Below are positions 56,396 through 64,000 of a DNA stretch of 64,000 nucleotides, in pieces. Made by a program: the position numbers and the translations under genes. The DNA comes from Donghicola mangrovi. GTDB taxonomy: Bacteria > Pseudomonadota > Alphaproteobacteria > Rhodobacterales > Rhodobacteraceae. The DNA lies in contig NZ_JABCJE010000001.1 in NCBI RefSeq assembly GCF_013377535.1, positions 496,001 to 560,000 on the forward strand. Direction: 5' to 3'. The notes below the pieces were generated by a model. That model saw only the letters and a list, made by a program, of their open reading frames with translations. It was not told the DNA's origin and made no database searches. Position 1 is the stretch's first letter; each line of letters opens with the position of its first letter.

Positions 56396-56583
56396 GTCCG
56401 AGCCTCCTCGTGGTCAGTTGCCGGGCGATCTTCGTGGCGGAAAATGCTTTCCGCCGTGTTGCGGTATTCCTTGGATGAACCGGGACGGAACACCCACAGA
56501 ATAGCCGCGACGAAGAACCCGAAGAGGAATGCAAGCATCCAGCTGTCTGCGAAGATGCGGGTAATGGTATACATATCCATCAC
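56392..56583 (-). CDS. ccoQ: cbb3 oxidase subunit IV (CcoQ)
   Basis: 63 residues with one membrane helix (about 12-32) and a charged cytoplasmic tail ([20 protein letters not shown]). It stabilises the core complex and in Rhodobacter is linked to redox signalling. It starts 8 bp after the ccoO stop, overlapping ccoP by 4 bp. Confidence 0.93.
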   Translation of the reverse strand: MMDMYTITRIFADSWMLAFLFGFFVAAILWVFRPGSSKEYRNTAESIFRHEDRPATDHEEART

Positions 56584-56591
56584 ATCACCTC

Positions 56592-57317
56592 TTAGCGGCT
56601 GGCGTCCGGGGTAAAGGTCGAGAAGTCGACCAGAGTCCCCAGCATTTGCAGGTAGGCAACCAGAGCGTCCATTTCCGAAATACCGGGCTGCGCGTCGAAG
56701 TTACGAACCTGGGCACCAGGGTAACGTTCGAGCAGACCGTCAGTGTCGCCCCAAGGGTCGATCTGCACGGTAAAGTCGGCTTCGGCGTTTTCGATCATTT
56801 CCTCGGTGTAGGGCACACCAACGAGCTGGTGAGTTTCCATCAGGTCTTTGATGTGGCTCGGCTCGATCAGCTTTTTCTTGAGGAATGCGTATTTCGGCAT
56901 GACCGATTCAGGAACAACCGATTGCGGGTTGCTCAGGTGATCCACGTGCCACTCGTCCGAGTAACGGCCACCCACGCGCGCCAGATCGGGTCCGGTACGC
57001 TTGGAGCCCCACTGGAACGGGTGGTCGTACATCGACTCCGCCGCCAGCGAGTAGTGACCGTAACGCTCGACCTCGTCGCGCATCGGGCGGATCATCTGGC
57101 TGTGACAGACGTAGCAGCCCTCGCGGATGTAGACTTCGCGGCCCTGTAGCTCCAGCGGAGAGTAGGGGCGGACGCCCTCTACTTCTTCGATGGTGTTTTC
57201 AAGCCAGAACAGAGGCGCGATTTCCACGATACCACCGATGGTGACGACCAAGAAGGCGAACACGAACAGCAGAGATGCGTTGGTCTCGAGGATTTTGTGC
57301 TTGTCGAGAATTCCCAT
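56592..57317 (-). CDS. ccoO: cbb3 cytochrome c oxidase subunit II (CcoO), monoheme
   Basis: 241 residues. N-terminal membrane helix (about 14-36) then a periplasmic cytochrome domain with the heme site C68-YVC-H72 in [29 protein letters not shown] is the distal part. Starts 14 bp after the ccoN stop. Confidence 0.97.
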   Translation of the reverse strand: MGILDKHKILETNASLLFVFAFLVVTIGGIVEIAPLFWLENTIEEVEGVRPYSPLELQGREVYIREGCYVCHSQMIRPMRDEVERYGHYSLAAESMYDHPFQWGSKRTGPDLARVGGRYSDEWHVDHLSNPQSVVPESVMPKYAFLKKKLIEPSHIKDLMETHQLVGVPYTEEMIENAEADFTVQIDPWGDTDGLLERYPGAQVRNFDAQPGISEMDALVAYLQMLGTLVDFSTFTPDASR

Positions 57318-57331
57318 AGTCCGGGTCCTCC

Positions 57332-58936
57332 TTATTCAGCGGGGACAGCAGCGGTTGCTTCGGCTTTCGCCGGCGCTTTCGCCACGGTCATCCAGAGGTT
57401 GTAGCACATGATGATTGCACCGGTCAGGAACATCACACCACCAAGGCCACGGGCGACGTACATCGGGAACTTCGCGCCAACGGTGTCGGCAAAGCTGTTC
57501 ACGAGGAAACCGTTCGCATCAACTTCGCGCCACATCAGGCCTTCCATGATGCCGGTCACCCACATGGATGCCGCGTACAGAATGATGCCGATGGTGGCGA
57601 GCCAGAAGTGCCAGCTGACCAGGGTCAGGCTGTACAGGCGTTCTTTGTTCCACAGCTTGGGCACCAGGAAGTACAGCGCACCAAAGGTGATCATGCCGTT
57701 CCAGCCCAGAGCGCCGGAGTGAACGTGACCGATGGTCCAGTCAGTGTAGTGCGACAGCGAGTTCACGGCGCGGATCGACATCATCGGGCCTTCGAAGGTC
57801 GACATGCCGTAGAAACCAACCGAGATCACCATCATACGGATCACGGGGTCGGTGCGCAGTTTGTCCCAAGCACCCGACAGGGTCATCAGACCGTTGATCA
57901 TACCACCCCACGAAGGCATCCACAGGATGATCGAGAACACCATGCCCAGGGTCGAGGCCCAGTCAGGCAGCGCGGTGTAGTGCAGGTGGTGCGGACCGGC
58001 CCAGATGTACAGGAAGATCAGCGCCCAGAAGTGGATGATCGACAGTTTGTAGCTGTAGACGGGACGTTCTGCTTGCTTGGGGATGAAGTAGTACATCATG
58101 CCCAGGAAGCCCGCGGTCAGGAAGAAGCCCACAGCGTTGTGGCCGTACCACCACTGGGTCATCGCGTCCTGAACACCCGAGAAAAGCTGAACCGACTTCG
58201 AGCCCCAGATGCTGACCGGGATCGACAGGTTGTTCACCACGTGCAGCATCGCAACGGTGACGATGAAGCTCAGGAAGAACCAGTTCGCAACGTAGATGTG
58301 CTTTTCTTTGCGTTTGAAGATCGTGCCAAGGAAGACAATCAGGTAAACGACCCAGACGATGGTCAGCCACCAGTCCACGTACCATTCGGGCTCAGCGTAT
58401 TCCTTGGACTGGGTTGCGCCCAGCAGGTAGCCGGTCGCGGCCAGAATGATGAACAGGTTATAGCCCCAGAACACGAACCATGCCGCGTTGCCGCCGAACA
58501 GTCGGGTCGCCGAGGTGCGCTGTACGATGTAGAACGATGTTGCGATCAGCGCGTTGCCGCCGAATGCAAAAATCACCGCACTGGTGTGCAGCGGACGAAG
58601 ACGGCCAAAGTTGGCGTAGCCTTCTGCCCAATCAAAGTTCAGGGCCGGGAAGGCCAGCTGAAATGCAATAAAGGTCCCTGCGAGGAAACCGACAACGCCC
58701 CAGAAGGCGGTGGCGATTACGCCATAGCGAACAACTTCGTCCATGTACCCGGTTTCAACGACAAGTTTTTTACCAGGTTCATCAGTGTTGCGCAGGGTCC
58801 AGAGAAACAGGCCACCGGCCACGATCATAATGATGATGGCGTGTACCATGTAGGCCAGATCGCGTGCGTAGTTGGCGGCGATTGCTGCGAACAGCGTCAC
58901 GACCCCCAGCACGGCTAGCTTGAGATAATTTATCAT
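57332..58936 (-). CDS. ccoN: cbb3 cytochrome c oxidase subunit I (CcoN)
   Basis: 534 residues with about 12 membrane helices; catalytic subunit holding heme b, heme b3 and CuB. Seen: [17 protein letters not shown] (heme ligand His), [20 protein letters not shown] (CuB His region), [14 protein letters not shown] (CuB histidines) and [20 protein letters not shown]. The ATG at 58936 has AGGGACG upstream; the longer frame to 59005 runs through the predicted -10 region of the FNR-controlled promoter. First gene of ccoNOQP. Confidence 0.97.
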   Translation of the reverse strand: MINYLKLAVLGVVTLFAAIAANYARDLAYMVHAIIIMIVAGGLFLWTLRNTDEPGKKLVVETGYMDEVVRYGVIATAFWGVVGFLAGTFIAFQLAFPALNFDWAEGYANFGRLRPLHTSAVIFAFGGNALIATSFYIVQRTSATRLFGGNAAWFVFWGYNLFIILAATGYLLGATQSKEYAEPEWYVDWWLTIVWVVYLIVFLGTIFKRKEKHIYVANWFFLSFIVTVAMLHVVNNLSIPVSIWGSKSVQLFSGVQDAMTQWWYGHNAVGFFLTAGFLGMMYYFIPKQAERPVYSYKLSIIHFWALIFLYIWAGPHHLHYTALPDWASTLGMVFSIILWMPSWGGMINGLMTLSGAWDKLRTDPVIRMMVISVGFYGMSTFEGPMMSIRAVNSLSHYTDWTIGHVHSGALGWNGMITFGALYFLVPKLWNKERLYSLTLVSWHFWLATIGIILYAASMWVTGIMEGLMWREVDANGFLVNSFADTVGAKFPMYVARGLGGVMFLTGAIIMCYNLWMTVAKAPAKAEATAAVPAE

Positions 58937-59030
58937 ACCACGTCCCTTCGTCTTCCCTCGAATCCGGATCACTCCGGACACACGGGTTCCATTGACTGGG
59001 CCCATATGGCGTGTCCGGGCCTCACAATTC

Positions 59031-59046
59031 CTTGATCTGAGTCAAG
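59031..59046. promoter_or_regulatory. FNR (FnrL) box between ccoN and usp
   Basis: CTTGAT-CTGA-GTCAAG fits TTGAT-N4-GTCAA. For ccoN the box centre (59038.5) and a CATATG -10 at 59003-59008 give the -41.5 spacing of an FNR-activated promoter with start near 58997. For usp, in the other direction, the start would be near 59080, about 67 bp before the ATG. It could serve both. Confidence 0.9.
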
Positions 59047-59146
59047 ACCGCCGGTCGCAGGTCATTCGGATTGTTGATGCATCTCAAAGTAGAGGTCCGC
59101 GAGTCGCGGTAGCGTTCACACCAGATGTCCAACTCAGGAGGACGAG

Positions 59147-59986
59147 ATGGCTTACAAAACACTATTCACCGCTGTGACTGACCCTGCCGCTGCTGCGGCC
59201 CCTCTGGCGATGGCCAAGGCACTCTGCCGTGCGTGGGATGCGCATCTGGATGTCCTGACCATGGGAATCGACCGGACCCAGACCGGATATTACTATGCAG
59301 GTGCCAACGCGATGGTCCTGCAAGAGACCCTGCAACGCGCCCAACGCGAAGCCACGGATCTGGAAACCGAGATTCGCGAAGAGTTCAAAGCCGAGGATGT
59401 TCTGTGGAATGTCGAATCGGCTGTGGCCGCTATCGCCGATCTGGGGCGCCATGTGGCGGGCCGTGCGCGCTTTGCCGATCTGGCCGTGATGGCGCAGCCC
59501 TATGGCGAAGGCGCCGGTGTCGAACTGGAGCCCGTTCTGGAAGCGGCGCTGTTTGATGGCGACACCTCGGTGCTGATGGTGCCCGCAGGCTATGAACCCA
59601 AGACCGAGTTCAAGCGCATCGTCATCGGCTGGAACGAAAGCAAAGAAGCCCTGAACGCGGTGCGCCGCGCCCTGCCCTTGCTGAAGAAGGCAGAGTTCGT
59701 GTCCATCGCGATCATCAACCCGCCGACCCACGGCCCCGAGCGTTCGGACCCCGGCGGACGCCTGTCCGAGTTCCTGTCGCGCCACGGCGTGCATGTGGAA
59801 ATCTCGGTTCTGGCGAAAACCATGCCCCGCATTTCCGACGTTCTGGCCCGCCACGCCGAAGACATCAGCGCCGATATGGTGGTGATGGGCGCCTATGGCC
59901 ACTCGCGCTTCCGCGAAGCCATTCTGGGTGGCGCAACCCGCGGCATTCTGGAGAACGCCAAGCTGCCGATCTTCTTGTCGCACTAA
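59147..59986 (+). CDS. Universal stress protein, tandem UspA domains
   Basis: 279 residues with two Usp domains (about 1-145 and 150-279). The second has the ATP-binding pattern MGAYGHSRFREAILGGATRG (G-x2-G-x9-G-S/T type), and the first is degenerate. Family proteins help survive anoxia, stasis and other stress. The ATG has AGGAGG 6 bp before it, and an FNR box lies 101 bp upstream. A terminator follows. Confidence 0.92.
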   Translation: MAYKTLFTAVTDPAAAAAPLAMAKALCRAWDAHLDVLTMGIDRTQTGYYYAGANAMVLQETLQRAQREATDLETEIREEFKAEDVLWNVESAVAAIADLGRHVAGRARFADLAVMAQPYGEGAGVELEPVLEAALFDGDTSVLMVPAGYEPKTEFKRIVIGWNESKEALNAVRRALPLLKKAEFVSIAIINPPTHGPERSDPGGRLSEFLSRHGVHVEISVLAKTMPRISDVLARHAEDISADMVVMGAYGHSRFREAILGGATRGILENAKLPIFLSH

Positions 59987-60011
59987 TCGGGGAGCCAATC
60001 CCTGAAAACGG

Positions 60012-60044
60012 AAAAAGGCGCGGACCCATTGCCGCGCCTTTTTT
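60012..60044. terminator. Bidirectional intrinsic terminator between usp and fnrL
   Basis: AAAAAGGCGCGG-ACCCATTG-CCGCGCCTTTTTT, a 12-bp stem with A-run and T-run, lying between the convergent genes. Confidence 0.93.
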
Positions 60045-60064
60045 CATTGTCCGTTACAGATGGC

Positions 60065-60811
60065 TCAGGCCAGCATCCCACCGTCCGAATCGTCGCCCGC
60101 CTCTTCCAGCAGGCGGCCCATGTCGGGGATGGTGACGTGACGCTTGCCTTCCAGCTCGATCACGCCGTCACGCTTCAGGGCGCTGATCTGGCGGCTCACG
60201 GTTTCCAGCGTCAGACCCAGATAGTCGGCCATCGCTTCGCGGGTCAGGGGCAGGTCGAACACCAGACGCCCTTGGGTCGATGCCATTTTCAGCGTGGCAT
60301 CGCGGCGCGCGATAATCGCCAAGAGCGAAGCAATCTTTTCCCGCGCGGTCTTGCGACCCAGCACCAGCATCCATTCGCGGGCGGCATCCAGTTCGTCCAA
60401 GGTCATTTCCAAGAGACGCTCCGCGATATGCGGGGTCTTGGCCATCATCGCCTCGAACGGTTTGCGGCGGAAGCAGCACATCACCATGTCGGTCACGGCC
60501 ACCACATCATAGGCCGCGCGATCGCGCCCCGGTCGGCCCACAAAATCGCTGGGCAGCAACAGACCCACCATCTGGGTCCGGCCGTCTTCCATCGTTTGGG
60601 TCAGGGTCGAAATGCCCGAAACCACCGAACCGACAAAGTCCATCTGGTCACCGGACCAGATCACGGTCTGGCCGGCCTCGTAGCTGCGGTAGTACTTGAT
60701 TTGCTCAAGCACCTCGAGCTCGTCGGTTTCGCACCGCGCGCAGACGGCACGATGACGGATCGGGCACCCATCGCAATTATGGGCATCGAATTTTAAAGTA
60801 TCGTTCAACAT
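60065..60811 (-). CDS. fnrL: Crp/Fnr-family oxygen regulator FnrL
   Basis: 248 residues. N-terminal cysteines C13, C16, C24 and C27 (in NCDGCPIRHRAVCARC), with C112/C113 in the effector domain, supply ligands for an O2-sensitive 4Fe-4S cluster. The helix-turn-helix has ETVSRQ at 203-208, whose Glu and Arg contact the TTGAT half-sites. It activates cbb3 oxidase, hemN and related genes under low oxygen. An FNR box lies 11 bp upstream of the ATG, suggesting autoregulation, probably repression since the box is so near the start codon. Confidence 0.96.
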   Translation of the reverse strand: MLNDTLKFDAHNCDGCPIRHRAVCARCETDELEVLEQIKYYRSYEAGQTVIWSGDQMDFVGSVVSGISTLTQTMEDGRTQMVGLLLPSDFVGRPGRDRAAYDVVAVTDMVMCCFRRKPFEAMMAKTPHIAERLLEMTLDELDAAREWMLVLGRKTAREKIASLLAIIARRDATLKMASTQGRLVFDLPLTREAMADYLGLTLETVSRQISALKRDGVIELEGKRHVTIPDMGRLLEEAGDDSDGGMLA

Positions 60812-60821
60812 CTTGTTCGCG

Positions 60822-60837
60822 CTTGATCTGGGTCAAG
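60822..60837. promoter_or_regulatory. FNR (FnrL) box between fnrL and hemN
   Basis: CTTGAT-CTGG-GTCAAG fits TTGAT-N4-GTCAA with a flanking C/G palindrome. It is centred at 60829.5, 35 bp before the hemN ATG at 60872, and 18 bp before the fnrL ATG on the other strand. Confidence 0.9.
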
Positions 60838-60871
60838 GATGACCCGCAAAGTCATCTTTAACGGTAGGCCC

Positions 60872-62227
60872 ATGGATACGAAAACACAATTCGCCAAATT
60901 GGGTCTGTTTGACGCAAAAGTCCCGCGTTACACCAGCTACCCCACCGCACCGCACTTTTCGAACGACGTCACGCCGACCGATTTCGAAGGGTGGGTGAAG
61001 GCTATTCCGGCCGGGAACAGTATATCGCTGTATATCCATGTGCCCTTCTGCCGTAGGCTCTGCTGGTTCTGTGCGTGCCGCACTCAGGGCACCCAGAGCG
61101 ACGATCCGGTACGTGTCTATCTACAGACACTCAAGGCAGAAATTGCATCACTTGGTCAAATTCTACCTAAGGGCGTCACTCTGTCGCGTCTGCACTGGGG
61201 GGGCGGCACGCCCACCCTGCTGGCACCCGGCATGATGACCGAACTGGCGCAGGCGATCGCGGATATTGCCCCGTTTGCAACGGATTACGAATTCTCGGTC
61301 GAGATCGACCCGAACGAGATCGACGAAGCGCGTCTTGATGCGCTGGCCGCTGCGGGGATGAACCGTGCCTCGATCGGGGTTCAGGATTTCGACGACGACA
61401 TCCAGAAAACCATCGGCCGTATCCAGAGCTTTGACATCACCAAGAAGGCTGTTGAGATGATCCGCGCCCGCGGCATCACCAGCCTGAACGCGGACATCCT
61501 GTACGGCCTGCCGCACCAGACCAAGGAGCGGATCACCGAATCCGTCCAGAAGCTGCTGTCGCTGTCGCCGGACCGCGTGGCCCTGTACGGCTATGCCCAC
61601 GTTCCGTGGATGGCGAAACGCCAGCAGATGATTCCGTCGGATGCGCTGCCGACCCCTCAGGAACGTCTGGACCTGTTCGAGACCGCGACCCAGCTGTTCA
61701 TGTGGGACGGGTACACCGAGATCGGCATCGACCACTTTGCACTAAAGGGTGACGGGCTGGATGTGGCCCTGCGCACCGGCAAGCTGCGCCGCAACTTCCA
61801 AGGGTACACCGACGACACGGCGGACGTGCTGATCGGCTTGGGCGCGTCGTCGATTTCGCGCTTCCCGCAGGGGTACGCCCAGAACGCCTCGTCGACCTCG
61901 GCCTACACGGCGGCGGTGCGGGCGGGTGAATTTGCCACCGCGCGCGGCCACACCTTCAAGGGCGAGGATCTGCTGCGGTCCCGCATCATCGAGATGTTGA
62001 TGTGCACTTTCGGCATCGACGGGGCAGAGTTGCAGCGCGATTTCGGCCTGTCGGACGCCGCTCTGATGGCGCACTACCGCGAGGTGACCGAGAAATTCGA
62101 AGGCATGATCGAAACCGTTGGATGCCAGCTGTCGATCAAGCCCGAGGCCCGCGCCATGACCCGCATCATCGCGCGCCACTTCGACACCTATGACCTCAGC
62201 AAAGCTGGCCACAGCTCTGCGATCTAA
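60872..62227 (+). CDS. hemN: Oxygen-independent coproporphyrinogen III oxidase HemN (radical SAM)
   Basis: 451 residues. HemN converts coproporphyrinogen III to protoporphyrinogen IX without O2. The radical SAM cysteines are in CRRLCWFCACRTQ (CxxxCxxCxC), with LHWGGGTPTLL and GVQDFDDDIQ. The start MDTKTQFAKLGLFDAK is chosen from similarity (LGLFDAKVPRYTSYPTAPHF is the family's beginning); an ATG at 60839 is in frame but lies next to the FNR box. If the box is centred at -41.5 the transcript would begin about at this ATG, so leaderless translation is possible. A strong terminator follows. Confidence 0.94.
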   Translation: MDTKTQFAKLGLFDAKVPRYTSYPTAPHFSNDVTPTDFEGWVKAIPAGNSISLYIHVPFCRRLCWFCACRTQGTQSDDPVRVYLQTLKAEIASLGQILPKGVTLSRLHWGGGTPTLLAPGMMTELAQAIADIAPFATDYEFSVEIDPNEIDEARLDALAAAGMNRASIGVQDFDDDIQKTIGRIQSFDITKKAVEMIRARGITSLNADILYGLPHQTKERITESVQKLLSLSPDRVALYGYAHVPWMAKRQQMIPSDALPTPQERLDLFETATQLFMWDGYTEIGIDHFALKGDGLDVALRTGKLRRNFQGYTDDTADVLIGLGASSISRFPQGYAQNASSTSAYTAAVRAGEFATARGHTFKGEDLLRSRIIEMLMCTFGIDGAELQRDFGLSDAALMAHYREVTEKFEGMIETVGCQLSIKPEARAMTRIIARHFDTYDLSKAGHSSAI

Positions 62228-62249
62228 AGGCACCTGTTTCGTTGCCTAG

Positions 62250-62284
62250 GCCCGAGGGTTCTCTTCCCCCCTCGGGCTTTTTTT
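62250..62284 (+). terminator. Intrinsic terminator after hemN
   Basis: GGCCCGAGG / CCTCGGGC stem with a 12-base loop then seven T residues. It also lies next to the convergent crotonase end. Confidence 0.93.
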
Positions 62285-62289
62285 GTGCC

Positions 62290-62901
62290 TTAGCGGCGGC
62301 AGAGTTCCTTGATCCCCATGGCGATCTCGGGTTTCGCGGCAAGGGTATCCTGCACCCACGCCTGCGCCTCGGCCATCAGGGCATCGGGTTCGACCAAGCG
62401 GTCCACCAGCCCAAAGGTCAGAGCCTCGGTCGCGGTGATCTTTTGGCCGCCCATCAGGATCAGCTTGGTACGCGCGGGGCCGATCAGTTGGGACATGCGC
62501 ACGGGGTCACTGGGCTGGGGCATAAAGCCCAGCTTCATCACGGGGTAAAAGAACTTGGCGGTCGGTACGGCCAGACGCAGATCGCAGGCCAGAACCATGC
62601 CCATCGCGCCCCCCGCCAGCGTGCCGTTCAGCGCCGCAACGGTCAGCCCCTGCACTGCAGCCACCGCCGAGGACAGACGTTCCCACACCGTATCCACCGC
62701 CAGCCCTGCGCGGGCCTCGTCCAGATCGGCACCGGCGCTGAACACTTTGCCCTCGCCGGTCAGGATCACGGCGCGGGCGTCCTTGGCGGCCTCAAAGGTA
62801 TCGGCAAGGGTTCCCAGCATCTCGCGGGTCAGGGAGTTCGCCTTGTCGGGGCGGTTGATGCGGATGGTCCAAAGGTCCCCGTCGCGGGTCACGTCAATCA
62901 T
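62290..62901 (-). CDS. Short crotonase-family protein lacking catalytic glutamates
   Basis: 203 residues, shorter than the about 260 of enoyl-CoA hydratases and missing the C-terminal helices. The oxyanion-hole part VFSAGADLDEA is present. The two catalytic Glu of hydratases are absent: the GGGCEL site reads LAGGAMGMVLACD, and PE-x-KLG reads YPVMKLG (Val121). So it is not a standard hydratase; it could be an isomerase or hydrolase of the crotonase fold. The start is coupled to the SDR gene stop (ATGA overlap). Confidence 0.85.
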   Translation of the reverse strand: MIDVTRDGDLWTIRINRPDKANSLTREMLGTLADTFEAAKDARAVILTGEGKVFSAGADLDEARAGLAVDTVWERLSSAVAAVQGLTVAALNGTLAGGAMGMVLACDLRLAVPTAKFFYPVMKLGFMPQPSDPVRMSQLIGPARTKLILMGGQKITATEALTFGLVDRLVEPDALMAEAQAWVQDTLAAKPEIAMGIKELCRR

Positions 62902-63650
62902 AGCAGTCCTACTTGTTCGCGGATGTTCTGGTCCCGCAGCGAAATCTCGTCACCGAGCCACGGATCGGCCTCGGGGCTGCACATCCAGACCAAGGCCTTG
63001 GCGGGCCATGCGGGCGGGATATGCTCGGACCAGTCAAGCTGACTGACGGGGTTGATACCACTGGCCTTGATGTCGCGCTGCATGTCTGTGGCCACAGTGC
63101 CCGGCGACAGGCCAATGGCACGGATGCCGTTCGCGCGTTCCTCTAGGTCCAGCGAACGGGTCAGCATCTGCGCCCCCGCCTTAGAGGTGCAATAGGCGCT
63201 CCACCCCTCGACCGGACGCGAGGCCGCGCCGGAACTGACGGTCAGGATGGTGCCGCCGCCCTGCGCCTTCATCACGGGCAGGGCGGCGTGCATTCCGTTG
63301 AAGACGCCCTTGATATTCACGTCGATCAGATGGCCCCACGCATCGGGGTCGCAGTCCTGCAAATGGCCGATGGGGTCGATCACGCCGGCGTTGCCCACCA
63401 GCACATCCAGACGGCCAAATGTTTTGACTGCAGCCTCGATCGCGGCCTGAACCTCCCAGTACCGACTGACATCACAGGGCACCGCCAAGGCCTGTCGACC
63501 GATCTCTCCGGCCAGCTCTGCTACCGCATCACCATTTCGTGCGGCCAGCACCACATTGGCACCAACAGCGGCGAATTCACGGGCCGCTGCCGCACCGATC
63601 CCGCGGCTTGCACCCGTAATAAAAACGCATTTTCCGGCAAATTCCGACAT
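62898..63650 (-). CDS. SDR-family oxidoreductase
   Basis: 250 residues. TGASRGIG cofactor motif near 12-19, NAGV in VLVGNAGVIDP, catalytic SSGAASRPVEGWSAYCTSK (Ser, Tyr, Lys in the right spacing), so this one is active, in contrast to the SDR at 40.2 kb. The NAAR segment after beta2 (LAARNGDA) is compatible with NADP. The substrate is unknown; coupling to the crotonase suggests an acyl or keto compound. ATG at 63650, with GAGGG (reads GGAGGGATTC) 6 bp before. Confidence 0.92.
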   Translation of the reverse strand: MSEFAGKCVFITGASRGIGAAAAREFAAVGANVVLAARNGDAVAELAGEIGRQALAVPCDVSRYWEVQAAIEAAVKTFGRLDVLVGNAGVIDPIGHLQDCDPDAWGHLIDVNIKGVFNGMHAALPVMKAQGGGTILTVSSGAASRPVEGWSAYCTSKAGAQMLTRSLDLEERANGIRAIGLSPGTVATDMQRDIKASGINPVSQLDWSEHIPPAWPAKALVWMCSPEADPWLGDEISLRDQNIREQVGLL

Positions 63651-63776
63651 GAATCCCTCCTGCATTCTTTGAACATTCGTAATGAACGCCTAGGTAGAGG
63701 TCCAGATTTTCGGCCTTGACGATTTTGCGAGACAGGCACGAAGCTGCGCCCAAACGATTATTTTGAAAGGTACGTT

Positions 63777-64000
63777 ATGACGAACCGTATTGTGCTAGGT
63801 GCTTCTGTTGCGTGGGGCGCTCTGGCGACCGCAGCAGCCGCCGACGTTACCCCCCAGCAGGTTTGGGACAACTGGGTTCAGACCCTGACCGCGAATAACA
63901 GCGAATACACCACCGCAAGCGAAACGATGGACGGCAAGGCGCTGACTATCACCGATCTGAAGATCACGCAGGCCCATGACAGCGGCTCGGCGGTGTTTAC
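63777..64000 (+). CDS. Secreted DUF2125-like protein, N-terminal fragment
   Basis: The first 74 codons; the rest lies beyond the window. A signal peptide (MTNRIVLGASVAWGALATAAAA, cleavage near residue 22) precedes DVTPQQVWDNWVQTL, which resembles the start of DUF2125 proteins of Rhodobacteraceae. Function unknown. ATG at 63777 with GAAAGG 6 bp upstream. The gene is divergent from the SDR. Confidence 0.7.
   Translation, partial: MTNRIVLGASVAWGALATAAAADVTPQQVWDNWVQTLTANNSEYTTASETMDGKALTITDLKITQAHDSGSAVF

Noticed and set aside
1-64000. tRNA, rRNA, CRISPR array, insertion sequence, prophage or attachment site
   Set aside because: I looked for the usual tRNA T-arm motif, repeated spacers, transposase motifs and direct-repeat borders and found none that I could support.

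Overview
The window is a GC-rich, gene-dense chromosomal segment from an alphaproteobacterium of the Rhodobacteraceae, most likely the marine Roseobacter group. The case rests on several features: a cbb3-oxidase/FnrL/HemN oxygen-response cluster with TTGAT-N4-GTCAA boxes, the rimP-nusA-ylxR/L7Ae-infB operon, an IalB-family protein, DUF3047 and DUF2798 proteins, an R. etli-type asparaginase and a NaChBac-type sodium channel. I see no insertion sequence, prophage, CRISPR array, rRNA or tRNA. It reads as ordinary core and shell genome with a few poorly understood cassettes.

Layout. 0-2.3 kb: end of dnaK, dnaJ, radC. 2.3-4.8 kb: a minus-strand pair of envelope genes (an unrecognised anchored protein and a PstS-like/OmpA fusion). 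5-10.4 kb: secA diverges from a PpiC isomerase-argJ-mutT operon. 10.5-16.4 kb: a 43-codon gene, then the minus-strand rimP-nusA-ylxR-infB operon, preceded by a promoter and a terminator-like leader. 16.4-23.6 kb: sugar epimerase, proline iminopeptidase, ubiG, a marR-nitrilase-grxC-comF minus-strand run, a methyltransferase that starts back-to-back with comF, and ferrochelatase. 23.7-26.7 kb: small envelope proteins, two L,D-transpeptidases around a CAP-domain lipoprotein, and a voltage-gated Na+ channel. 26.7-31.0 kb: RNA methyltransferase, an amidoligase/glutamine-amidotransferase-like pair, rlmN. 31.1-43.2 kb: ialB, asparaginase, hemC/hemE (divergent), GlcNAc kinase-nagA, hemF, small envelope proteins, an SDR with a mutated active site, an RsmC-like methyltransferase, clpS and a HAD hydrolase. 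43.3-49.7 kb: D,D-carboxypeptidase with SPOR domain, then a surface-glycan block (large GT2, alpha/beta hydrolase, glycosyltransferase-methyltransferase fusion).

49.8-62.3 kb is a coherent low-oxygen module: ccoGHIS (assembly), ccoNOQP (cbb3 oxidase), a universal stress protein, fnrL, and hemN (O2-independent coproporphyrinogen oxidase). Three near-perfect FNR boxes lie before ccoG, between ccoN and usp, and between fnrL and hemN. Five heme-synthesis genes (hemH, hemC, hemE, hemF, hemN) occur within 40 kb, including both the O2-dependent and O2-independent coproporphyrinogen oxidases. The window closes with a crotonase-SDR pair and the start of a DUF2125-like secreted protein.

The points I would look at first are the amidoligase cassette (28.1-29.8 kb), two enzyme-family members lacking canonical catalytic residues (40.2-41.0 and 62.3-62.9 kb), the glycan-block fusion protein, the structured rimP leader, and a perfect 10-bp long-range inverted repeat in the only long non-coding stretch (55.1-55.5 kb). 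All function calls come from reading motifs by eye; no database search was run.
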